A stretch of 64,000 nucleotides of DNA, taken from assembly GCA_016763975.1 (NCBI GenBank), contig JAESSS010000036.1, forward strand, positions 1-64,000, read 5' to 3'. The position numbers and the translations under genes are program-made. Positions 28,182 to 37,220 of this stretch are shown one piece after another. This DNA comes from Candidatus Altimarinota bacterium (GTDB lineage: Bacteria; Patescibacteriota; Gracilibacteria; UBA1369; LOWO2-01-FULL-3). Below the pieces are notes generated by a model that did no database searches, was not told where the DNA came from, and saw only the letters and a list, made by a program, of their open reading frames with translations. Numbering within the stretch: the stretch's first letter is position 1; each line of letters opens with the position of its first letter.

Positions 28182-28904
28182 ATGGACCTACTAATTGTCT
28201 CATTCATCGCAGGACTGTTAACAGTAATCGCACCGTGTGCCCTAGCAATTCTGCCAGTAATACTCGGTGGCTCACTAGGAGAAAATAATCCCTGGAGACC
28301 TGTGATCATCACAGTGTCTCTAGGAATATCCGTACTAGTTTTTTCCCTTTTACTGAAAGCCACAACTGCCCTCCTCGGAGTTCCTACCGAAGTTTGGCAA
28401 ACAATTTCCGGCGGTCTAATCCTAGTATTTGGACTAATAACTATCTTTCCAAGTATCTGGAACACAATCGCTTTTAAACTAAAACTCTACAAATCTGAAG
28501 AGGCCATCGCCAACAACCAAGACAAAAGTGTGAAAGGACTAATCTTTCTCGGCGCAGCACTTGGACCAGTATTTTCCAGCTGCTCCCCTACTTATGCAGT
28601 GATTCTCGCGGTCGTATTGCCACAAAGTTTCGCAACCGGTTTCCTCAACCTGACAGTTTATAGTATCGGACTGATGATCCCATTGTTGTTGATCGGATAC
28701 GGTGGACAAAAAGTCGCCCAAAAATTCCGTTTCGCCGCAAACCCAAATGGCTGGTTCAAAAAAATTCTCGGAATCATGCTCATCGTCATAGGCTTACTAG
28801 TTCTGACTGGATACGACAAAGTACTTGAAGCAAAAATTCTAGACAGTGGATATCTGGGGCCAATTGGAATTGAGCAATCATTACTTGATAAAGTCAATCA
28901 GTGA
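28182..28904 (+). CDS. CcdA/DsbD-type transmembrane electron transporter
   Basis: The 240-residue protein has six predicted membrane segments and the paired cysteines of the family: APCAL in the first segment and SSCSPTYAVIL near residue 133. Such proteins carry electrons from cytoplasmic thioredoxin to extracytoplasmic partners. It is four bases after the thioredoxin-like lipoprotein gene, so the pair forms a reductant relay. Control by the Crp/Fnr-type site upstream of the pair is likely. Confidence 0.88.
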   Translation: MDLLIVSFIAGLLTVIAPCALAILPVILGGSLGENNPWRPVIITVSLGISVLVFSLLLKATTALLGVPTEVWQTISGGLILVFGLITIFPSIWNTIAFKLKLYKSEEAIANNQDKSVKGLIFLGAALGPVFSSCSPTYAVILAVVLPQSFATGFLNLTVYSIGLMIPLLLIGYGGQKVAQKFRFAANPNGWFKKILGIMLIVIGLLVLTGYDKVLEAKILDSGYLGPIGIEQSLLDKVNQ

Positions 28905-28907
28905 AAA

Positions 28908-28936
28908 TTGAAAAACAAATCTTTATGACATAAGAT
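28908..28936 (+). promoter_or_regulatory. Promoter of the tetrapeptide-repeat gene
   Basis: TTGAAA (28908-28913), a 17-base spacer and TAAGAT (28931-28936) form a good sigma-70-type promoter about 21 bases before the ATG at 28958. It begins a unit containing the repeat protein and the overlapping O-antigen-ligase-like gene. Confidence 0.6.
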
Positions 28937-28957
28937 GGAAAAAATAATCCATTTTAT

Positions 28958-29341
28958 ATGTCCAAAAGATCAAAAATCACACTAGCACTAGCAGTAATAG
29001 TTGTTGGTGGCGTTTTATTTAGTGCGCAAAGCGGCCTATTCCAAGGCAGACTTGCCAGATGTCCTGCAGGAACCCAATGGGTAACATCTAATGTTGCTTC
29101 AGAAGTTGCCTCAGAAGTGACATCAAGAGTAGCATCCGAAGTAAGTTCAAAAATCACATCTAACGTAACTTCTAAAGTAACTTCAAGAGGTGGCACATCA
29201 AAAGTCGCATCTAAAGTAACATCAAGAGTAACTTCAGAAGTCACTTCCGACGTAAGCTCACGTCCAGCATCTGGAGAAACTTCAAAGGTAACTTCAAAAG
29301 TAGGATCATGTGTTAAACAAGAAAGAGAAGTACGAAGATAA
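28958..29341 (+). CDS. Membrane-anchored or secreted tetrapeptide-repeat protein
   Basis: The 127-residue protein has an N-terminal membrane segment (about residues 6-25) and then about 18 tandem copies of a four-residue unit V-[TAS]-S-[EKRND], for example VTSKVTSRVASEVSSK, broken once by Gly-Gly. Synonymous codons vary between copies, so the repeat is kept at protein level. One Cys before the repeats (ARCPAG) and one after (GSCVKQ) could form a disulfide outside the cell. I know no family; a regular beta structure is possible. It lies next to thiol-disulfide genes, and its stop overlaps the next ATG. Confidence 0.7.
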   Translation: MSKRSKITLALAVIVVGGVLFSAQSGLFQGRLARCPAGTQWVTSNVASEVASEVTSRVASEVSSKITSNVTSKVTSRGGTSKVASKVTSRVTSEVTSDVSSRPASGETSKVTSKVGSCVKQEREVRR

Positions 29342-31128
29342 TGAAAATATACAAAGCACACTGGCAAGAAATCAGTAAAGGGATTCTCGCCAGTGTGCTT
29401 TTTCTTGTACCGCTATTTTTTTGGCCTGGATTTACCCAAAATTTTGAATTACCAAAAGCTCTATTATTCAGAAGTCTCATACTGATAGCACTTTCATTCA
29501 ACACCATAAAACTTCTTAAAACAAAACACCCCTTAATCAAAATCATCCTTGCATTAACAGCCTTACTGACGATAGCAACTATAATTTCTCCCGCAAGAAT
29601 TCAAAGTTTCTTTGGTACACAAGAACGAACACAAGGACTCATTCAATGGTTTTACTATCTAGGTTTCTTTTTTTTACTACTAGCAAATCTCAACAAGAAA
29701 CACCTTCAAGAACTAATTTCAGTATTCCTAATATCTTCAGGAATAGTTGCAGGATACGCAATTTTTCAAAACTACGGATACGATCCTTTTTTTAAACATT
29801 ACGACACTGCCTTTCTTCTTGGCAGAGCATTTTCGACACTTGGAAACCCGGATTTTCTAGGACAATTCATCTCACTAGCAATCCCTCTGTCTATTTCAAG
29901 AATCAGAAAAAACAAACTTCTCTACCCACTACTGACAATCATACTTTTTCTAGCACTTTTTTACTCACAAAGCCGTGCACCAATCGCAGGTCTATTAGTA
30001 GCGGGATCCATATACCTACTTCATTTAATAATTAAGAAAAAAGCATTCAAACTAGTCGCAACAACAATCGCAGCTACAACCGTCATCCTCCTAACTTTAT
30101 TCTTCACAACAAACTTACTAGAACGCTTCACGCCCAACTCTACAAATTTCAATTCAATTTCATCCAGAATCACAATTGCAAAAGCATCAACAAAAATAAT
30201 CAGCCAAAATCCTCTATTCGGTATCGGACCAGAAAATTTCGGCAGCCAATCAAAAGAATATCTTTCTCCACAATTTCACGTCGACGAGTTAAGCATGAAC
30301 ACAACAACAGACCGAGCTCACAACGATCTCTTAGAAATTGGTATCGCAACAGGAATACCGGGAATAATCACTTGGATCATACTAATTTTCTACCTTATAA
30401 AAGGTTTCTTTCGCAGCACAGAAAAAACTCACCAAGCCCTATATCTCGCCTCATTAACTTACATATTCCAGAATTTCTTCAGCTTTTCTCTAACTTCACA
30501 TTTCGTCATATTTTTCTTCCTCCTCTCAGCAATTGTAAAAACAGAAAGCACAGAAAAAAACACAGAAAAATTCAATCCACTCACACTACTCATAATCCCA
30601 ATCGTTTTTTACTTCTCCATTTTTAAAGTAGCCCAAGCAGAAAACACTTTTTCCTACGCCCTACATGTTCAAACCTACGATTATGATAAAAGTATCGAAT
30701 TAATAGAAGATACCATCGAATCAAATCCATACTATGCATATTATCGTTACAAATTGTTAATCAGAGACGAATCAATAATCCCCGAACAAAGCACAGAAAT
30801 CAGGAAAATTGAGGGAGAAACAATGGATAATCTTGGATGGGAAGCAGTTTCTATATCAAAATCCGACTTAAGCAAATCCATAACACTTTTTGAAAAAATA
30901 ATAGAAAAAAACCCTGAGTATCCAGCAGGCAATCGCATTTTTGGCGACGCATACTATCGAAACGGAAAATATGCAGAAGCAATCCCCCACTATGAGAAAT
31001 TTCTCGATCTTGCACCTCAATTCTGGCGATGGTGTCCGGAAATTAATGAGAAAACAGAATGGGAACGCTGGCAATATCGCATTTTCCACAAAAACACATT
31101 CGACTTCACAACACAACAAGACATTTAA
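29341..31128 (+). CDS. O-antigen ligase/polymerase-like membrane protein with TPR tail, probable 3' frameshift
   Basis: The 595-residue protein has about ten or more membrane segments with a Wzy_C/O-antigen ligase-like region (GTQERTQGLIQWFYYLGFF, FSTLGNPDFLGQFISL, RAHNDLLEIGIATGIPG), followed by a soluble TPR-like C-terminus. It stops at 31128. A second frame continues from 31122 to a TGA at 31217 with HLKEAYEKTGKHEKAGELEQ, a typical TPR helix, so the frame is probably broken by one base near 31110-31122. It likely transfers or polymerises surface glycans; the substrate is unknown. Confidence 0.8.
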   Translation: MKIYKAHWQEISKGILASVLFLVPLFFWPGFTQNFELPKALLFRSLILIALSFNTIKLLKTKHPLIKIILALTALLTIATIISPARIQSFFGTQERTQGLIQWFYYLGFFFLLLANLNKKHLQELISVFLISSGIVAGYAIFQNYGYDPFFKHYDTAFLLGRAFSTLGNPDFLGQFISLAIPLSISRIRKNKLLYPLLTIILFLALFYSQSRAPIAGLLVAGSIYLLHLIIKKKAFKLVATTIAATTVILLTLFFTTNLLERFTPNSTNFNSISSRITIAKASTKIISQNPLFGIGPENFGSQSKEYLSPQFHVDELSMNTTTDRAHNDLLEIGIATGIPGIITWIILIFYLIKGFFRSTEKTHQALYLASLTYIFQNFFSFSLTSHFVIFFFLLSAIVKTESTEKNTEKFNPLTLLIIPIVFYFSIFKVAQAENTFSYALHVQTYDYDKSIELIEDTIESNPYYAYYRYKLLIRDESIIPEQSTEIRKIEGETMDNLGWEAVSISKSDLSKSITLFEKIIEKNPEYPAGNRIFGDAYYRNGKYAEAIPHYEKFLDLAPQFWRWCPEINEKTEWERWQYRIFHKNTFDFTTQQDI

Positions 31129-31198
31129 AAGAAGCTTACGAAAAAACAGGAAAGCATGAAAAAGCCGGAGAATTAGAACAGTATTTAAATTGTATATC

Positions 31199-31242
31199 AG
31201 TGACAAAGCTCACTTGATAGCCCCATACAAATAAACTATATT
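31199..31242 (+). promoter_or_regulatory. Crp/Fnr-type operator and promoter of tal-pgi-tkt
   Basis: AGTGA-CAAAGC-TCACT (31199-31214) precedes a TATATT -10 box (31237-31242). The operator centre is 35.5 bases from the end of the -10, within one base of the spacing at 27637 and 34964. The operator lies inside the shifted 3' extension of the preceding gene. The transcript would start near 31249, 18 bases before the tal ATG. Confidence 0.65.
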
Positions 31243-31266
31243 GAGGGCACAAACTAACCTCACATT

Positions 31267-31911
31267 ATGCAATTCTTTTTAGACACAGCTAATATCGATG
31301 AAATCAGGAAGTACGCCGCTTGGGGCCTTGTTGATGGAGTGACAACCAATCCTAGTTTAATCGCTAAGGAAGGGGTGAAACTTGAAACACGTATCAAAGA
31401 AATCTTAGAAGTGGTAGACGGTCCAGTTTCTTCAGAAGTTATCTCCACAGACGTCAAAGGCATGGTCAAAGAAGGTCTGGAATATGCCAAATGGGGTAGC
31501 AACATCTTCGTAAAAGTACCAATGACACCGGACGGACTGATGGCTGTACAAGAATTTAACAAAGAAGGAATCGCTACAAACGTCACTCTTTGTTTTTCAC
31601 CAAGCCAAGCCCTAATGGCCGCAAAAGCCGGAGCAACTCTAGTCTCCCCTTTTGTTGGAAGGCTCGACGACATCTCAAGTGATGGAATGGAATTAATCGC
31701 AAAAATAGTTCAAATTTATGAAACTTACGAATACGAAACAAAGGTACTTGTAGCCTCAATTCGTCACCCAGAACACGTTGTAGAATCAGCCCTCCTAGGT
31801 GCAGACATTTGTACAATGCCAGCTGGAATTTTTGACAAACTTATCAAACACCCACTCACTGATAGCGGAATTGAAAAATTCCTCTCTGATTGGAAAACTG
31901 CTAAAAAATGA
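31267..31911 (+). CDS. tal: Transaldolase, small TalC/FSA-type
   Basis: The 214-residue protein matches the short transaldolase/fructose-6-phosphate aldolase family: [41 protein letters not shown] with the Schiff-base Lys, and [13 protein letters not shown]. In this context, next to pgi and tkt, transaldolase activity (sedoheptulose 7-P plus glyceraldehyde 3-P) is more likely than FSA activity. Its TGA stop overlaps the pgi ATG (ATGA). It is first in a tal-pgi-tkt operon behind the Crp/Fnr-type operator. Confidence 0.93.
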   Translation: MQFFLDTANIDEIRKYAAWGLVDGVTTNPSLIAKEGVKLETRIKEILEVVDGPVSSEVISTDVKGMVKEGLEYAKWGSNIFVKVPMTPDGLMAVQEFNKEGIATNVTLCFSPSQALMAAKAGATLVSPFVGRLDDISSDGMELIAKIVQIYETYEYETKVLVASIRHPEHVVESALLGADICTMPAGIFDKLIKHPLTDSGIEKFLSDWKTAKK

Positions 31912-33059
31912 TCTTTCTCGACATCGCAAATCTAGTTGAATTTGGTGAGGCCGACCTAGACGGTCGCCCCATTGCTGAATACTTAGAAAAAATAGAAGCC
32001 CGTGAACTAGGATTCTACGATCTTCACAAACAAGACACTTCAGCCATCAAAAAATTCGCAGCAAAAAGCACACACGAACACATTGTAATATGTGGAATCG
32101 GAGGTTCTTCTCTAGGCACAATCTGCCTACAACAAGCCCTCACCCACCTCTACAAAGACAAAAAACTCCACGTTCTCGACAACATCGACCCCGTAATGTT
32201 TACCGAACTAGAAGAATCAATCGACTTCAACAAAACACTATTCATTATCATCAGTAAATCCGGCAACACTCCCGAAATCCTCAGCCAATACGCTTATTTC
32301 AGTGAAAAAGCTCCTGCCGAAAACTTCGTATTCATCACTGGCAAATCCGGCAAACTCAGAGAAGCAGCCGGCGACAGAACAATATTCGAAGTTCCTGAAA
32401 ATGTTGGTGGCAGATTCTCAGTACTCACTCCAGTAGGACTTCTACCGGCTGCCCTACTCGGACTCGACATCGACAAAATGCTCGAAGGTGCCGCTCACAT
32501 GCGCGAAAAATTCTTCTCAACTGATGTCACACAAAACCTGCCGTTTACCCTCGCTCAAATCCAACACAAACTAAACAAACCCGTCACAGTGATGATGCCT
32601 TACAGCCAAAAACTGAGTAAACTATCAGACTGGTACAGCCAACTTCTCGCAGAAAGCATCGGCAAAAACTCAACAACCGGAATCACTCCCCAAAAAGCTC
32701 TCGGCGTCACCGACCAACACTCCCAACTCCAACTTTATAATGAAGGGCCCAATGACAAGCTCCTCATTTTCATCGAAGTGACTGACTTGGGCCCAGAACT
32801 CCCAATCCCGGGAAAATCATATTCATTCAACAAACTACTAAAAGTAGAACTCGACGCCACTCGCAAATCACTGACCCAAAACAAGAAGCCAAACCTCACC
32901 ATCAAAATCAACAAAGTATCAGAACAAAGCCTTGGAGAACTCTTCATGCTCTTCGAAGCAAGCATTGCATTTCTTGGTGAATTCTATAATATCGATGCGT
33001 TCAACCAACCAGGCGTTGAACTTTCAAAAAAATTAACACGCGAAGCACTTGATCTTTAA
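31908..33059 (+). CDS. pgi: Glucose-6-phosphate isomerase
   Basis: The 383-residue protein interconverts glucose 6-P and fructose 6-P. Visible SIS-fold landmarks are [36 protein letters not shown] and [19 protein letters not shown]. The segment [17 protein letters not shown] carries the His/Gln motif of the PGI signature 2. It is shorter than the E. coli enzyme (549), like other short bacterial forms. It overlaps tal by four bases and tkt by 11, supporting coupled translation. Confidence 0.93.
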   Translation: MIFLDIANLVEFGEADLDGRPIAEYLEKIEARELGFYDLHKQDTSAIKKFAAKSTHEHIVICGIGGSSLGTICLQQALTHLYKDKKLHVLDNIDPVMFTELEESIDFNKTLFIIISKSGNTPEILSQYAYFSEKAPAENFVFITGKSGKLREAAGDRTIFEVPENVGGRFSVLTPVGLLPAALLGLDIDKMLEGAAHMREKFFSTDVTQNLPFTLAQIQHKLNKPVTVMMPYSQKLSKLSDWYSQLLAESIGKNSTTGITPQKALGVTDQHSQLQLYNEGPNDKLLIFIEVTDLGPELPIPGKSYSFNKLLKVELDATRKSLTQNKKPNLTIKINKVSEQSLGELFMLFEASIAFLGEFYNIDAFNQPGVELSKKLTREALDL

Positions 33060-34965
33060 ATCCCTTCCAAAACTCGGAGAAAAACTAAACGAAGATCATC
33101 TCGAATTTCTCGAAGCTTTCAGCAAATCTTGTCGTCACAGTATTTTGCAAATGGTAGTAAACGCCCAAAGCGGCCACCCAGGTGGTTCACTTTCTTGTAT
33201 CGATTACCTTTCTGTAATTTACGCCTTTCTTATCGGACAAAACGGCAATAAAATCGTAGTTTCCAATGGGCACATTTCACCAGGAGTTTATTCAACCCTT
33301 GCTGAAATGGGCTACATTCCCAAAAAAGAAGTAGTCGCAAATTTCCGTAAAATCGGATCAGTCTACGAAGGACACATCACCCGTCACGTTGACGGAGTAG
33401 ATTTTGGAACAGGACCACTTGGAGTAGGAGTTTCAGCGGCAACAGGATTTGCTATCGCTGAAAAAATGCACAAATCAGACAAAAAAGTCTTCACCCTAAT
33501 GGGAGATGGCGAATGCCAAGAAGGACAAGTACACGAAATGATCCACTTCGCCCGTCACTACAACCTAGACAACCTAATCGCCTTCGTCGATTACAACAAA
33601 GTACAACTCACAGCCAGCCTCGCTGACACAATGGACATCGACATCTGCAAAATCTTTGAAGCCGGTCACTGGCACGTAATCGAAGTAGACGCTCACGATC
33701 CACAAGCAATCTGGAAAGCGCTAGCAGAAGCCCACAAAGTCACTTGCAAACCTGTAGTACTCGTCGGACATTCAATCATGGGACAAGGAGTAGCAATGAT
33801 GGAACAAGCTGGCCGCGACCACAAACCAGACTGGCACGGCAAAGCTCCAAAACCGGAAGATGCGGTTGATCCAATCAAACTATTAGAAATTTCAGCAGAA
33901 CAAGAAGCCCTACTCGACGAATTCCGCAAAACACACGTCACTTACAAACCAACACCGGCCAACGATCCAAAAAACCTCACAAAACTCGACGTCGAAACCG
34001 GAACTCCAATAGTTTACGACGCTGACGAAGTGACAGATTGCCGCACAGCATACGGCAAAGCCCTACTCGACCTAGCAATGCACAACGAAAACATTATCGC
34101 CCTCACCGCAGACGTAAAAGGCTCAGTAATGACAAAATTCGTAGCCTCCGACCTTCCGGCACAGTACGTAGAATGTGGAATCGCCGAACAACATATGGTT
34201 TCAGCCTCAGGAGCATTCTCCCTCGCTGGATTCATACCTTTCTGTTCAACATTCGGAGCCTTCCTTTCTAGCCGCGCCAAAGACCAAGCTCGCGTCAACG
34301 ACATCAACCACTGCAACGTCAAAATGGTCGCAACCCACTGCGGACTTTCCGTTGGTGAAGACGGCCCGACTCACCAAGCAATCGACGACAAAAGTTCATT
34401 CACAGGAATGTTTAACACAATGATCATCGAACCTTCTGACCCAAACCACACAGATAGAGTAATTAGATATGTCGCTTCCCACTACGGAAACTTTTACGTT
34501 CGCATGGGACGCCACAAATTCCCAATCATCACAAAAGAAGACGGATCAGTATTTTACGGAGAAGATTACAAATACCAATACGGCAAATGCGACATCATCC
34601 GCAAAGGATCAGACATCACTATCGCTGCATGTGGAGCAACCATCCACGAAGCGCTAGAGGCAGCCAAAGAATTAGAAGGAGTATCAGTAGAAATCATCGC
34701 TGTTCCTTCACTGAAAAAATTCTCAGAAGAAATTCTAGAATCAGTAAAGAAAACTAAAAAACTAATCACAGTAGAAGACCACAACATTCACTCTGGAATG
34801 GGAGCAATGCTCGCAAGCCACATCCAACAAAACGGAATCACTCTCGAAGCAATCAAAGTGATCGGCGTCGAAGAATACCAATTCTCAGGCAAAGCAGATC
34901 AACTCTACGAAAAAGCTGGAATCGATTCAAAAGCTATCGCCAAAGCAGTCAAAAACCTCCTCTAG
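33049..34965 (+). CDS. tkt: Transketolase
   Basis: The 638-residue thiamine diphosphate enzyme has SGHPGGSLSCIDYLSVIY at the N-terminus, the ThDP motif MGDGECQEGQVHEM, the central pyrimidine-domain motifs (CGIAEQHMVSASGAFSLAG, GEDGPTHQAIDD) and a C-terminal domain. It exchanges two-carbon units between pentose phosphates, feeding phosphoketolase and glycolysis. The best start is a TTG at 33049 overlapping the end of pgi; no ATG fits before the conserved region. The stop codon touches the next Crp/Fnr-type operator. Confidence 0.94.
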   Translation: MIFKSLPKLGEKLNEDHLEFLEAFSKSCRHSILQMVVNAQSGHPGGSLSCIDYLSVIYAFLIGQNGNKIVVSNGHISPGVYSTLAEMGYIPKKEVVANFRKIGSVYEGHITRHVDGVDFGTGPLGVGVSAATGFAIAEKMHKSDKKVFTLMGDGECQEGQVHEMIHFARHYNLDNLIAFVDYNKVQLTASLADTMDIDICKIFEAGHWHVIEVDAHDPQAIWKALAEAHKVTCKPVVLVGHSIMGQGVAMMEQAGRDHKPDWHGKAPKPEDAVDPIKLLEISAEQEALLDEFRKTHVTYKPTPANDPKNLTKLDVETGTPIVYDADEVTDCRTAYGKALLDLAMHNENIIALTADVKGSVMTKFVASDLPAQYVECGIAEQHMVSASGAFSLAGFIPFCSTFGAFLSSRAKDQARVNDINHCNVKMVATHCGLSVGEDGPTHQAIDDKSSFTGMFNTMIIEPSDPNHTDRVIRYVASHYGNFYVRMGRHKFPIITKEDGSVFYGEDYKYQYGKCDIIRKGSDITIAACGATIHEALEAAKELEGVSVEIIAVPSLKKFSEEILESVKKTKKLITVEDHNIHSGMGAMLASHIQQNGITLEAIKVIGVEEYQFSGKADQLYEKAGIDSKAIAKAVKNLL

Positions 34966-35054
34966 TGACAAGAATCACTTCATTTCTCAATTTGAAGCGA
35001 TAAAATAAGCTCAAGAAATGTCATCTTATGAAAAACTCCTATTTCTGTTATAAT
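34964..35054 (+). promoter_or_regulatory. Crp/Fnr-type operator and tandem promoters of LOG-gnd-zwf-pgl
   Basis: AGTGA-CAAGAA-TCACT (34964-34979) lies 34.5 bases (centre to -10 end) before TAAAAT (35001-35006), the same geometry as at 27637. A second promoter, TTATGA (35026-35031), 17 bases, TATAAT (35049-35054), lies downstream and looks activator-independent. The unit would have a regulated and a basal start. Confidence 0.68.
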
Positions 35055-35081
35055 TCAGGGAAGTAAATTTTAACAAAAACC

Positions 35082-35735
35082 ATGGCTAAAAAGAAAAATT
35101 CAGTAGAACAAGAACTACAAAAGGAACATTTCCGAGTCGCAATATTTGGATCAGCCCGCATCCAAAAAGATGATGAGATATACAAGATGGTCTTTCGCTT
35201 AGCAAAATCTATCGGCAAAGAAAAATTCGACATCGTAACCGGTGGCGGTCCCGGACTAATGGAAGCCGCAAACGCTGGACACGAAGCCGGAGACACAAAA
35301 CACGACTCCGATTCAATCGGACTTCTGATCAAACTTCCTTGGGAAGCAAAAGGCAACGGACACCTGGAAATCAAAAAGAAATTCAATAAATTCTCAACCC
35401 GCCTCGACCACTTCATGGCTCTATCCAGAGCAATTGTAGTTGTACCAGGAGGAATCGGAACTGCGCTAGAACTTTTTTACACTTGGCAATTAATTCAAGT
35501 AAAACACATCCCAGCAATGCCTATCATTTTAGTAGGCAAAATGTGGGAAGAGCTAATCAAATGGGTCAAAAAATATCCAGTAAAAAACGGCTTAATTAGC
35601 CCCGAAAACCTAAATGTGATCCACATTGCCAAAGACGAAAAAGAAGCAATGAAAATGATCAAAAAAGCTAATAAATGTTACCTAAAAGAAGGTAAACATT
35701 ATTTCGACAATATCGGAAAATATAAAATCAGCTAA
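35082..35735 (+). CDS. LOG family (lysine decarboxylase-like) nucleotide phosphoribohydrolase
   Basis: The 217-residue protein has the two LOG signatures: GGGPGLMEAANAGHEAGD and VPGGIGTALELFYTWQLIQVKH. Family members hydrolyse cytokinin-type or purine nucleoside monophosphates to base and ribose 5-phosphate. Being first in the gnd-zwf-pgl operon (12 bases before gnd), it could return ribose 5-phosphate to the pentose phosphate pathway. The substrate is not shown by the sequence. Confidence 0.88.
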   Translation: MAKKKNSVEQELQKEHFRVAIFGSARIQKDDEIYKMVFRLAKSIGKEKFDIVTGGGPGLMEAANAGHEAGDTKHDSDSIGLLIKLPWEAKGNGHLEIKKKFNKFSTRLDHFMALSRAIVVVPGGIGTALELFYTWQLIQVKHIPAMPIILVGKMWEELIKWVKKYPVKNGLISPENLNVIHIAKDEKEAMKMIKKANKCYLKEGKHYFDNIGKYKIS

Positions 35736-35747
35736 ACATTATTAACA

Positions 35748-37220
35748 ATGGATTCTTCAAAAATGCCAGATACAAGGCAGCAGGAAAATTTTGACTCGGA
35801 GCGTACAAGCAGTACTCGAGAATCAAAATTTTCTGATAACGAAGTAGATGGTAATTTAGAAGAATTCAGTAAAATCGGTGTTATTGGACTAGCAGTAATG
35901 GGCGCAAACTTAGCTCGCAACATTGCTAGTAGAGGCAATAAATGCTCCGTTTATAATCGTACAACAACTAAAACAGAAGAATTCATCAAAGAATTTGGTG
36001 AAGAAAATCTCCAAGGAACTAAAACCCTTGAAGAATTCGTAGAATCACTCGAGAAACCACGCAAAATCCTGATCATGGTCAACTCATCAGCCATTGATAC
36101 AGTGATGGCACAACTTACTCCCCTATTAGATAATGACGACATCATCATCGATGGAGGAAATTCCAACTACCATGACACACTAAGACGCCAAAAAGAATGG
36201 CCAAACTTTATCGGCATGGGCGTATCCGGCGGCGAAGAAGGCGCACTCCACGGGCCAAGCATGATGCCTGGAGGAAGCAAACAGGCCTATGAGGCAATCG
36301 AGGCCATCTTTCTGCCAACAGCAGCAGACGACGGCATAGGAGGCAAATGCTTCACTCACATCGGCCAAGGTGGCAGCGGACACTTTGTGAAAATGGTTCA
36401 CAACGGAATCGAATACGGAATTATGCAACTTATTGCAGAAATTTACGACCTCTTACGAAAAGTCGGCAAACTCAGCAACGAAGAAATGCAAAAACTATTC
36501 GAACAATGGAGCAAAGAAGAAAATTCAACATCTTTCTTAGTAGAAATCACCGCAACAATTTTCAAAAAAGGTGACATCCTCGACAAAATCAAAGACCAAG
36601 CCAAACAAAAAGGCACCGGCAAATGGACAACTTTCGCTGCAATGGACTACGGAGTTTCCACTCCAACAATCAACGCAGCTGTAGACGCCCGCATAATTTC
36701 CGGCGACAGCAAACAACGCCAAAGACAACTAATCCAAAAACATCTCAAAATAACACTACCTGAAAATCTTAAAGAACTAGCAAAATCAGCCCTCGACCTC
36801 GCAACAATTTGCACTTACAACCAAGGTTTCCAACTAATGCGCCAAGCATCAGAAGAATACGATTGGAACCTAAACCTCAGCGAAATCGCTCGGATTTGGA
36901 GAGGTGGCTGCATCATTCGCAGCGACCAACTGGGCAAATGGGCAGATGCCTTCAGCGACAACAATGAAAAATCAATCAAAGCCAGTGAAACAATCGTTTT
37001 AAATTTCGAAAAACAAGATCAATGGCGAGAATTCCTCACACTGGGAATCGCTAATGGCATACCAATGCCGGCACTCTCAGCATCACTCGCCTACTACGAC
37101 GCTCTAGCAGCGGACAATCTACCCCAAAATCTCACACAAGCTCAACGTGATTTCTTCGGCGCGCACAGCTATGAACGTACAGACCAAGAAGGAACATTTC
37201 ACACTAACTGGGAAGAATAA
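35748..37220 (+). CDS. gnd: 6-phosphogluconate dehydrogenase (decarboxylating)
   Basis: The 490-residue enzyme oxidises 6-phosphogluconate to ribulose 5-P. Motifs are GVIGLAVMGANLARNIASRG (cofactor), the NRTT loop with NADP-type Arg-Thr, DGGNSNYHDT, GMGVSGGEEGALHGPSMMPGG and GSGHFVKMVHNGIEYG. About 40 extra polar residues precede the usual N-terminus; an internal start is not excluded, but the ATG at 35748 is close behind the LOG gene. Its stop overlaps the zwf ATG by one base. Confidence 0.95.
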   Translation: MDSSKMPDTRQQENFDSERTSSTRESKFSDNEVDGNLEEFSKIGVIGLAVMGANLARNIASRGNKCSVYNRTTTKTEEFIKEFGEENLQGTKTLEEFVESLEKPRKILIMVNSSAIDTVMAQLTPLLDNDDIIIDGGNSNYHDTLRRQKEWPNFIGMGVSGGEEGALHGPSMMPGGSKQAYEAIEAIFLPTAADDGIGGKCFTHIGQGGSGHFVKMVHNGIEYGIMQLIAEIYDLLRKVGKLSNEEMQKLFEQWSKEENSTSFLVEITATIFKKGDILDKIKDQAKQKGTGKWTTFAAMDYGVSTPTINAAVDARIISGDSKQRQRQLIQKHLKITLPENLKELAKSALDLATICTYNQGFQLMRQASEEYDWNLNLSEIARIWRGGCIIRSDQLGKWADAFSDNNEKSIKASETIVLNFEKQDQWREFLTLGIANGIPMPALSASLAYYDALAADNLPQNLTQAQRDFFGAHSYERTDQEGTFHTNWEE

